A stretch of DNA of 57,578 bases from an uncultured Clostridium sp. (lineage in GTDB: Bacteria > Bacillota > Clostridia > Lachnospirales > Lachnospiraceae). The DNA is taken from assembly GCA_947644195.1 (NCBI GenBank), contig CANRZB010000017.1:1-57578 (forward strand). The letters are read 5' to 3'. Each line of letters starts with the position of its first letter. Positions within the stretch are counted from its first letter, which is position 1. The notes below the pieces were generated by a model. That model was given only the letters and a program-made list of their open reading frames with translations, did not search any database and was not told where the DNA came from. The translations under genes and the position numbers were made by a program. Shown one piece after another: positions 32,878-39,871 of this stretch.

Positions 32878-34680
32878 ATGAACATAAGAAAAAGCCATTC
32901 GGTAATTGTAACATTCGTTTCTCTGTTTCTTCTTTTAGCAGGTTGTTTCTCTCTGCTGTGGGCGATTCCAGCCAGGTATGCTCAGGCGGCAGATCTGTCT
33001 AGCCTACCGAGATCTATTTCGATACGGGAAGAAAATCACAAAACATCATATAAGCTCAAATCTGTTCCTGAAATCACGTACAATGGAGCAAAAGTTTCTC
33101 CTTCCTTTCCGCTGATGCAGATAGATCAGGTATGGATGGCAGCGGGAGAGCAGTTCTTCCGAGATCAATTAGGATTTGGTTACTTGTTTGATCAAGAGAA
33201 AAAACAGATTACGATGAAGAATCCAGCATTGGATATGACCATGGTATTTACCGTGGGATCTTCTCAGGCTCAATTTAATGGGGAATCTCTGTCACTGGAT
33301 TATCCGGTGGTAAAAGCAAAGGATGTAGAAACCGGTACCACAGCTTATTTGCTTCCCCTGCAGAATATTTTGAAAAAGAGTGGGATGATTTTACAAATTT
33401 CCGGTTCTCAACTATCCATTACGGATGATTTGATTTTTCATAAAGTAGTGCTTCTCGATGAGTCTTTAGATACCAGTAAATATAACAATGTCTTAGAAGG
33501 TCTTTATGTCAAAAAAACAAAAGTAGATGGGGAGCGGATGGTGCACTTTACTACCATTCATACATTGTCAGATAAGCAGGTAACGTTCCAGGAATTAAAC
33601 GGCACGCTGGCAGTACAGATTACCTTTCCTAAGACGAAAAATCTATTAGGTGAGTGGACACAGAAATTTTCTGGAGGAGCTGTAACTCAGTTGGATATCC
33701 GGGAAGATGCATCCTGCAATACCATAGTTACGCTTCAATATGGTATGAAATATATTTATACCAAAAAGTTTTCTGGAAGCTCTTTGACAACCACATTTAC
33801 CATCGCCAAATTTGATTTACGCATACCATTACCGGAAAAAGCTTCTTTTTCTAAGGTAAGTGCTACCGATCAATATTGGAATAACCGGTTTTTGATCATT
33901 ATTCCAGGAAACCATGTCTCTTTCTACAAATCGAATACTCCGATTAAAAATCATTCACAAATTAAAAGTGTGAAAGTAGCTAAAACGGCGGAGGGCAACA
34001 CGAAAATCACAGTAACGACCAAAAAACTACAGGGATATCGTCTGCATGCAGAGACAAGCAATCGTTATTTTACCGTAGACATCGGGTCACCAAAGTCCAT
34101 CTACAAAAATATTGTGATGTTAGATGCTGGACATGGTGGCAAAGATAAGGGAGCTACAAAGAATGGTCTAAAAGAGAAGAAACTCAATTATACGATACTG
34201 TATACCAAAGCAAAAAAGTACTTTGAGGGACAGGATTCTAATGTAAAGGCATACTGGACCAGGCATACCGACAAATTTATCAATTTGTATCAAAGGCCAA
34301 AATATTCTGCCCAGTATCATGCAGATCTCTTTGTCAGCCTTCATATGAATTCCGGTAAAAGTTCTGCAAATGGGACAGAGGTATATTATTCCAGAAATAA
34401 TAACAAGAAAAACGGTGCCGGATTGACCAGCCGAACATTTGCGAAAAAGATGTTATCTACGATTACGACAGATCTTGGAACCAGCAGACGCGGAGTCAAA
34501 CAGGCAGGTTTCGTTGTAATAAAACATAATACCGTACCTTCTGTGCTGGTTGAACTCGGATTTGTCAGCAGTAAGAAAGACAGCAGAAACCTTAGGAAAT
34601 CCTCCTATCAGACGAGAGCGGCGAAATCAATTTACCGGGGTATCTCCAATGTCTTTCGTTCCTATCCAACAAAACGTTGA
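32878..34680 (+). CDS. N-acetylmuramoyl-L-alanine amidase
   Basis: This 600-residue secreted protein should cut the amide bond between muramic acid and the stem peptide. An N-terminal hydrophobic signal segment (about 9-30) ends near an Ala-Gln-Ala site. A region like a copper-amine-oxidase N domain (about 45-160) and a stretch similar to AMIN domains come next. The C-terminal Amidase_3 catalytic domain runs from IVMLDAGHGGKDKGA through SLHMNS to VLVELGF, containing the zinc ligands and catalytic glutamate. ATG 32857 is in frame, but AAGGGAG fits ATG 32878. It meets the recombinase gene tail to tail. Confidence 0.92.
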   Translation: MNIRKSHSVIVTFVSLFLLLAGCFSLLWAIPARYAQAADLSSLPRSISIREENHKTSYKLKSVPEITYNGAKVSPSFPLMQIDQVWMAAGEQFFRDQLGFGYLFDQEKKQITMKNPALDMTMVFTVGSSQAQFNGESLSLDYPVVKAKDVETGTTAYLLPLQNILKKSGMILQISGSQLSITDDLIFHKVVLLDESLDTSKYNNVLEGLYVKKTKVDGERMVHFTTIHTLSDKQVTFQELNGTLAVQITFPKTKNLLGEWTQKFSGGAVTQLDIREDASCNTIVTLQYGMKYIYTKKFSGSSLTTTFTIAKFDLRIPLPEKASFSKVSATDQYWNNRFLIIIPGNHVSFYKSNTPIKNHSQIKSVKVAKTAEGNTKITVTTKKLQGYRLHAETSNRYFTVDIGSPKSIYKNIVMLDAGHGGKDKGATKNGLKEKKLNYTILYTKAKKYFEGQDSNVKAYWTRHTDKFINLYQRPKYSAQYHADLFVSLHMNSGKSSANGTEVYYSRNNNKKNGAGLTSRTFAKKMLSTITTDLGTSRRGVKQAGFVVIKHNTVPSVLVELGFVSSKKDSRNLRKSSYQTRAAKSIYRGISNVFRSYPTKR

Positions 34681-34688
34681 TGCAAACA

Positions 34689-35747
34689 TTAGTGTTTGAT
34701 ATACTTTGGTGCCAGCCTGCGGCGGCTCTCAGACATATTGGCGTAGACTTTCGTGGTATTCATGGAACTGTGTCCGAGTGCTTCCGCAGTCAAATAGAGA
34801 TCACCCGAATTTTCGTATAATTCCGTTGCATAGGAAGCACGTAACTTATGTGCTGTAATTTTCTTCAAAGGAATGGCTTCTTCTGCATATTTTTTAACCA
34901 TATTTTCAATTGATTTAACGCCTAACCGTTTCTTCTGCATGGAATAAAAAAGCGGAGAGTCATCCTCTGCCTTTTCCGCCAAAGGAGCACGTTCTATTTC
35001 AATATATTCCTGCAAAGCGGTTTCCACATCCTCATTAAAGTATAAGTTCTGAACCTTTCCTCCTTTACGGGTTACAATAATGGAGCGTCTGCGGAAATCC
35101 ACGTCCTTAATATTTAAACCGACACATTCAGAAACACGAATACCTGTACCTAAAATTAATGTGATAATAGCAATATCACGGTATTTTGTTTTTTTATAAT
35201 ACGCTAATTTATGTGGGTTCTCTTTCTCTAACACTTTTTCATAATTAGAAACATAGGTTAAAAAGTCTCGAATTTCTTCGGAATCCATGAAAATAATATC
35301 TTTTTTATGGTGTTTTGGCATTAAAACCGCTTCCGCTGGATTATACTTTACCTGAGGATATTCCTTATGGCTGACATAATATTTATACACACTGCGTAGA
35401 CAGGAAAGTTTGCGAGAAAGCCCGGATTCCCGGTTTTGCCGTACCATGGATCGGTCATCCTGGTAAAGAGTTGCGTATTCCAGATATTCCTCAATATCGG
35501 AGGCTTCCATGCTGGCGAACTGATCTAATGTAATTTCAGCAATCGCCTTTCCATGAAGTTCAGGATTAGAATGTTGAAGAAACTCCATGAAGTTTTTAAG
35601 ATCCGTTGCATAGGCATAACGGGTTCTAGCTTCGGTGCGCGGAGCAATGGCGCGAAAATAATCCTGTAGAAATTTGGGAAGCTCCTCTAAAACATCACGG
35701 GTCATATTTACATACTTCATAGAACTGTCTAAATGGTAGTTTGACAT
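34689..35747 (-). CDS. XerC/XerD-like tyrosine recombinase
   Basis: The 352-residue enzyme has an N-terminal SAM-like core-binding domain (about 20-128) and a catalytic domain with the full tyrosine recombinase set: Arg204 (GTGIRVSE), His300 and Arg303 (HKLR), His326 (GHSS) and nucleophile Tyr335 (KVYAN). The length is longer than classic XerC/D and like a Firmicute family used for dimer resolution or as a stand-alone integrase. No attachment sites or other mobile genes are adjacent, so a housekeeping Xer role is possible. It has its own promoter (35892-35920) and a GAAAGGG ribosome site. Confidence 0.9.
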   Translation of the reverse strand: MSNYHLDSSMKYVNMTRDVLEELPKFLQDYFRAIAPRTEARTRYAYATDLKNFMEFLQHSNPELHGKAIAEITLDQFASMEASDIEEYLEYATLYQDDRSMVRQNRESGLSRKLSCLRSVYKYYVSHKEYPQVKYNPAEAVLMPKHHKKDIIFMDSEEIRDFLTYVSNYEKVLEKENPHKLAYYKKTKYRDIAIITLILGTGIRVSECVGLNIKDVDFRRRSIIVTRKGGKVQNLYFNEDVETALQEYIEIERAPLAEKAEDDSPLFYSMQKKRLGVKSIENMVKKYAEEAIPLKKITAHKLRASYATELYENSGDLYLTAEALGHSSMNTTKVYANMSESRRRLAPKYIKH

Positions 35748-35851
35748 ATTTTTTCCCTTTCTATATGCAGTTGAAATGTAATCAGATTATTTGGTTCATG
35801 TAGAGATAATAGGCTCAAAATGGGGAGTTTACCTACTCTGGAACACCTACT

Positions 35852-35893
35852 ATTCAACTTTTCTATAAATCAACATTTAACGAATAGTTGAAT
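35852..35893 (-). other. Inverted repeat in the recombinase leader
   Basis: ATTCAACT (35852-35859) pairs with AGTTGAAT (35886-35893). On the - strand the first-transcribed arm overlaps the -10 of the promoter at 35892-35920, so it may be an operator rather than an RNA hairpin. Confidence 0.4.
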
Positions 35894-35920
35894 TTTACCA
35901 TATTACTCTTCTTCTGTCAA
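35892..35920 (-). promoter_or_regulatory. Promoter of the recombinase gene
   Basis: Read on the - strand: -35 TTGACA (35920-35915), 17-bp spacer, -10 TAAAAT (35897-35892). The leader of about 140 nt before the start codon is long. Confidence 0.7.
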
Positions 35921-35960
35921 ATGGTTATATCTAATACAGTAAAGACAAAATGTTACGCAT

Positions 35961-36422
35961 TTATTCTGTAATTTCCACGATTTTCTCCATAACATAATTT
36001 TTCAGAAGAATTCCTTGTCGTTCTACCAGTTGTTCTTTCACTATCCGATAGCCCCTTTTTTCGAAGAAAGGTTTTGCTGTTATGGATGCCTGTGTTGTTA
36101 TTTTACCTTGTACAGTTTGTTCTAGCTGATGACAAATGGCAGAAGCAACTCCCATTCTTTGAAAATCTTTATGAACGTACAGACGATCTAGATATCCTGT
36201 TTGATCAATATCGCCAAAACCTATTATAGTATGATGTTCCAGTGCAACATAAGTATAATGTTTCAGAAATGATTGATTCCAATATTCTTCATCGACAGAT
36301 CTTGTTGCCCATACATCCAACTGTTCTTTCGTATAGTCCAGATTACAGATGGCATGAACGGTATTGTAAAACAATTCTGCCATTTGTTTGCAGTCTTGTG
36401 GTTGATATGTTCGAAGTAACAT
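35961..36422 (-). CDS. GNAT family N-acetyltransferase
   Basis: The 153-residue protein has the GNAT acetyl-CoA fold: an N-terminal MLLRTYQPQDCKQMAELFYN, the strand IIGFGDIDQTGYLDRLYVHK, and motif A QRMGVASAICHQLEQ, followed by ITTQASITAKPFFEKRGYRI. It transfers an acetyl group from acetyl-CoA to an unknown amine, protein or antibiotic. It begins 8 nt after the stop of the BlaI-type repressor gene and should share its transcript. That linkage suggests an inducible function. Confidence 0.88.
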   Translation of the reverse strand: MLLRTYQPQDCKQMAELFYNTVHAICNLDYTKEQLDVWATRSVDEEYWNQSFLKHYTYVALEHHTIIGFGDIDQTGYLDRLYVHKDFQRMGVASAICHQLEQTVQGKITTQASITAKPFFEKRGYRIVKEQLVERQGILLKNYVMEKIVEITE

Positions 36423-36430
36423 GGGTTCTA

Positions 36431-36799
36431 TTATCTCTTTTTGGGGTTGATCAGCAGAAACTTTAAATTCATAATATCGCTGTCTGTAAGTTTTTGATTC
36501 ACTAAATATTCTGAAATAAAATTTGACATCGAACCATTGTATAATTTATCAATCAATGCTTTTGTCTCAATTTCCTGCACTTTTTTCTTGGAAATATTGG
36601 CCCGACAAATGAAGCCCGGATCCTCACGGGTAATCGCACCTTTCTCAATCAGACGTTTGATGACGGTATAGGTAGTATTTTTCTCCCAACCAATATATTC
36701 TTTAATAATTTTTGATATATCTTTTGCTGCCAGAGCCTTGTTTGACCATAGCAACTCCATTACATTTAGTTCACCTTCATGTAGCCGTATCTCTTTCAT
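36431..36799 (-). CDS. BlaI/MecI/CopY family transcriptional repressor
   Basis: The 122-residue protein has the BlaI winged helix (LHEGELNVMELLWSNKALAA, with KNTTYTVIKRLIEKGAITRE) and a C-terminal dimerisation part. BlaI repressors are usually inactivated by a BlaR1-type protease, but none lies beside this gene. Three ATGs are possible (36811, 36802, 36799); GGGG in front of the last two favours 36799. A TACAnnTGTA site at 36992-37001 lies upstream of its promoter. It is cotranscribed with the GNAT gene. Confidence 0.85.
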   Translation of the reverse strand: MKEIRLHEGELNVMELLWSNKALAAKDISKIIKEYIGWEKNTTYTVIKRLIEKGAITREDPGFICRANISKKKVQEIETKALIDKLYNGSMSNFISEYLVNQKLTDSDIMNLKFLLINPKKR

Positions 36800-36935
36800 C
36801 ATTTTCCCCATTTCTGCATTATGAGAATGTTCTAATCCCCGTTCCTCTCATAGTCGATTAAAAATACCATTCCTTGGATTAATTCTTTGATATATAATTT
36901 GTCAAATTTGTAATACCAAGCACAATCATATCTGT

Positions 36936-36964
36936 ATTCTACATGCGGAGACAGGTGTCGTCAA
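36936..36964 (-). promoter_or_regulatory. Promoter of the blaI-type repressor gene
   Basis: Read on the - strand: -35 TTGACG (36964-36959), 17-bp spacer, -10 TAGAAT (36941-36936). Confidence 0.6.
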
Positions 36965-36991
36965 TAGGAAAAATGCACAATTTACGGGCTC

Positions 36992-37001
36992 TACAATTGT
37001 A
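36992..37001 (-). promoter_or_regulatory. Candidate BlaI/CopY-type operator
   Basis: The palindrome TACAATTGTA matches the TACAnnTGTA core recognised by the BlaI/MecI/CopY family. It is about 28 bp upstream of the -35 of the repressor gene and just downstream of the rluD-type stop codon. A site overlapping the promoter would be more typical, so the assignment is tentative. Confidence 0.45.
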
Positions 37002-37012
37002 TAACTTTTGTT

Positions 37013-38014
37013 CTACTGCTGTAGATCGGACAGCATTTGTACGAAATATTGTGGTAATGGCGCATCAAACTCTATATATTGATTGGTCGTTGGATGCACA
37101 AATCCCAATGTTTTTGCATGTAAGGTCTGACCAGTTAAATTCCAGGGACAAATTGTCCGCGACAATTTTGAGGGACCGTAAACTTGATCTCCCAATATAG
37201 GATGCCCAATTCCAGCCATATGCACACGGATCTGATGGGTCCGTCCCGTTTCCAGCCGACATTCAATATAATTAAGTTGATGGTTAAGCGGATTCAGTAC
37301 CTGATAATGGGTCACTGCACGTTTTCCATTTTTCACATTCATAGCCATTTTTTTCCGATCAGCAGGATGGCGTCCGATGGTACTTTCTATCGTGCCCTGT
37401 GGCTGGCTCAAGTGATGCAGCACAATGGCCTGATATGTTCTAGTAATGCTATGTTCCTTTAACTGTGCAGCAATCTTTTGATGAGCCTGGTCATTTTTAC
37501 ATGCTACAATTGCCCCAGTGGTATCCTGATCAATTCTGTGCACGATTCCCGGGCGCATGACACCATTAATGCCAGACAGAGAATCTTTGCAATGATACAA
37601 TAAAGCATTGACCACCGTTCCGGAAAAATGTCCCGGTGCCGGGTGAACTACCATTTGTTTTGGCTTATTGATGACAATAATATCGTTATCTTCATATAAG
37701 ATATCCAGCGGAATATTCTCTGGCAGAATGTCAGGTTCTACCGGAGGTTTTACATGAAGCTCAATTCGATCTCCAGGACAAGTTTTATACCCTGTTTTTA
37801 CTGTTTTCTGATTGACCGTTACCTCCCCATCCCGAATATATTTTTGGATGGCAGACCGGGACCATTCTGATAATTGTTCCGATAAATATTTATCAATCCG
37901 TTTGCCCGCATCCTTTTCTTCCGTAATTTGATAGGTCAGATCATGATCTGAAAAACTGCCTTCCACAGCGACTGTTTCCTTATCTCCTACGACTTGATTT
38001 TTTTCTGCGTCCAT
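37013..38014 (-). CDS. Pseudouridine synthase, RluA/RluD family
   Basis: This enzyme isomerises uridine to pseudouridine in 23S rRNA or tRNA. The 333-residue protein has an N-terminal S4 RNA-binding domain (GKRIDKYLSEQLSEWSRSAI, about 37-56) and the RluA catalytic domain with HRIDQDTTG, which contains the catalytic aspartate, followed by the RLETGRTHQIRVHM motif. In most relatives the first motif reads HRLDKDTSG. An extra acidic tail of about 30 residues precedes the S4 domain. It is downstream of lspA in the same direction, the common rluD-lspA pairing. Confidence 0.94.
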   Translation of the reverse strand: MDAEKNQVVGDKETVAVEGSFSDHDLTYQITEEKDAGKRIDKYLSEQLSEWSRSAIQKYIRDGEVTVNQKTVKTGYKTCPGDRIELHVKPPVEPDILPENIPLDILYEDNDIIVINKPKQMVVHPAPGHFSGTVVNALLYHCKDSLSGINGVMRPGIVHRIDQDTTGAIVACKNDQAHQKIAAQLKEHSITRTYQAIVLHHLSQPQGTIESTIGRHPADRKKMAMNVKNGKRAVTHYQVLNPLNHQLNYIECRLETGRTHQIRVHMAGIGHPILGDQVYGPSKLSRTICPWNLTGQTLHAKTLGFVHPTTNQYIEFDAPLPQYFVQMLSDLQQ

Positions 38015-38078
38015 TAGATCCTCCCTATGACGGAAACTTTTTTATATTTTTAATGTTTCCACCAGGCTTCCATTCCTG

Positions 38079-38591
38079 TTATTTTTCTTTTGAAGAAGTA
38101 CGATCCATAAAAGCAAAGTCATCTTCCCGATAATAAAACAAAAGTAAAAACAAAGCTAAGCTAACACCAATCACAACATAACAATCCGCTACGTTAAAAA
38201 TAGGAAAATCAATCAGAGAAAAATAGAAAAAATCAATTACATAAGAATGAAAAATACGGTCGATCAGATTACCAACCGCTCCCGAAAGCAATAACACTAA
38301 CACGGCAAGAATAGGAAGATAACGGTTTTGCAATGGAATTTTATAATACAATAATATCAGGAATAAAAAAATGAGTCCGGTAAAAATCAAAAGTAGCATC
38401 CGCTGTTCCTGTAGAATTCCAAAAGCAGCCCCATGATTTTCCAGATATTCCAGCCGAAAAATACCAGGCAGGATCTCAATACCGCTGGAGTGTTTTAAAT
38501 GATTCATTGCCAAATACTTGGTAAATTGATCGAAGCCAGCCAAGAAAAGAACGCCAAAGATCCCAACGATATATTTTTTCAACTGTCGCAC
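38079..38591 (-). CDS. lspA: Lipoprotein signal peptidase (signal peptidase II)
   Basis: LspA removes signal peptides from prolipoproteins after diacylglyceryl transfer. The 170-residue protein has four membrane helices and the aspartic peptidase motifs GNLIDRIFHSYVIDFF and FNVADCYVVIG, which carry the two catalytic aspartates. The N-terminal YLENHGAAFGIL segment is also standard. Its clients in the window include the lipoproteins at 31018 and 46524. It precedes the pseudouridine synthase gene by 64 nt, as in many Firmicutes. Confidence 0.96.
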   Translation of the reverse strand: MRQLKKYIVGIFGVLFLAGFDQFTKYLAMNHLKHSSGIEILPGIFRLEYLENHGAAFGILQEQRMLLLIFTGLIFLFLILLYYKIPLQNRYLPILAVLVLLLSGAVGNLIDRIFHSYVIDFFYFSLIDFPIFNVADCYVVIGVSLALFLLLFYYREDDFAFMDRTSSKEK

Positions 38592-38713
38592 ATCCTTTCC
38601 CTAACCTTCCCATGGAATCAATTTCCCAGACCATTTATGACCTTTGCCACCGTGATACAAGCAGTATCCTTGCTCGATTCTGATGCAATGATCCAGTATT
38701 AACGTCTGGATTT

Positions 38714-39802
38714 CTACCGCAGCACGGCATCGAGTGCCAGCAGAAGTTCCTGATCCGTCACATCATCTTTCATGATGGCATGTCCCATGCTTTCTAACAA
38801 GATAAAGCGGATTTGTCCGCCATTCATTTTTTTATCATTTTTCGAAATACGCAGAATTTCTTCTGCCTGCAGACCGGATACCTCTACCGGTAGTTGTAGA
38901 GCCCGCAGAGAGGCAAGAATCTGATCATACTCGTTCTGTTTGAGATATCCTCTCTGTAAGGATAAATAGGCCGCTGCCACCATGCCAACCGCAACACATG
39001 CTCCATGTAACATTTGGAAATCCATTTGTTTTTCAATGGCATGTCCCAGAGTATGGCCAAAATTTAACAGGGCTCTCTTTCCTTTTTCCGTAGGATCTTC
39101 CTCTACCACCTGCCGTTTGATCTCGCAGCTGCCGGATACGACAGCTTCTAAAGCATCCAATTCTCTGCGTTTCAGGGCATCAAGATTTGTTTTAATCAAC
39201 CCAAAATACTGCATGTCCTGGATTAGCCCATGTTTCAAAATCTCTCCAAATCCACTAAAATACTGTTCTTCCGTCAGAGATTGCAAGGTTGCAAGATTCA
39301 TATATACTGCGGACGGTTGATGAAAAGCACCGATCATATTCTTGTAGCCACGGAAATCAACGCCAGTCTTTCCGCCAATGCTGCTGTCCACCATTGCCAA
39401 TAAAGAAGTCGGTAACTGCACAACCCGAATTCCACGCAGATAGGTAGCCGCCGCATATCCCGTCATATCTCCCACTACTCCACCGCCAAGTGCCAGCAAA
39501 ACATCCTTCCGGTCAAAATGAGCTTTGATTAATTCCTCATAGAGATCTTCAATGATACCCAGTGTTTTGGATTGTTCTCCTGCCGGAAACGTAAATGTCA
39601 TGACATGGGATGCTGATTTCTTCGCAATATCCATAACCTCTGCTGCATAGAGAGGCGCCACATGGCTGTCTGTCACGATACAGATTTTATGATTCTGGAG
39701 ATCTAGTCCTGCTAATACAGCGTCCAGGCCAGAATAATCTTTTTCAATCGAGATACCATACAACGGAATACCTTGCTCATGTACGGTTACTAATTTACTC
39801 AT
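38714..39802 (-). CDS. aroB: 3-dehydroquinate synthase
   Basis: AroB makes dehydroquinate from DAHP, step two of the shikimate pathway. The 362-residue protein shows the NAD- and zinc-binding sequence (FPAGEQSKT, LALGGGVVGDMTGYAAATYL, PTSLLAMVDSSIGGKTGVD and the GFGEILKHG and NFGHTLGHAIE metal-ligand segments). The frame is open from 39859, but AAGGAG 8 nt before the ATG at 39802 (MSKLVTVHEQ) sets the start. No other aro genes are nearby. It lies 69 nt after the divIVA gene on the same strand. Confidence 0.96.
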   Translation of the reverse strand: MSKLVTVHEQGIPLYGISIEKDYSGLDAVLAGLDLQNHKICIVTDSHVAPLYAAEVMDIAKKSASHVMTFTFPAGEQSKTLGIIEDLYEELIKAHFDRKDVLLALGGGVVGDMTGYAAATYLRGIRVVQLPTSLLAMVDSSIGGKTGVDFRGYKNMIGAFHQPSAVYMNLATLQSLTEEQYFSGFGEILKHGLIQDMQYFGLIKTNLDALKRRELDALEAVVSGSCEIKRQVVEEDPTEKGKRALLNFGHTLGHAIEKQMDFQMLHGACVAVGMVAAAYLSLQRGYLKQNEYDQILASLRALQLPVEVSGLQAEEILRISKNDKKMNGGQIRFILLESMGHAIMKDDVTDQELLLALDAVLR

Positions 39803-39871
39803 TTGCTCGCTCCTTCTAGTTTGATTTTCTGCCTGACGCTGTCTGTTATTGTATTCCATAAAATTCGGTTG

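Noticed and set aside
32667-33002. 111-codon frame on the + strand
   Set aside because: It overlaps the amidase signal peptide region in another frame and has no ribosome site or family likeness.
34689-35747. Tyrosine recombinase as the integrase of a mobile element
   Set aside because: No attachment repeats, excisionase, relaxase or phage genes lie near it. A Xer-like housekeeping role is at least as likely.
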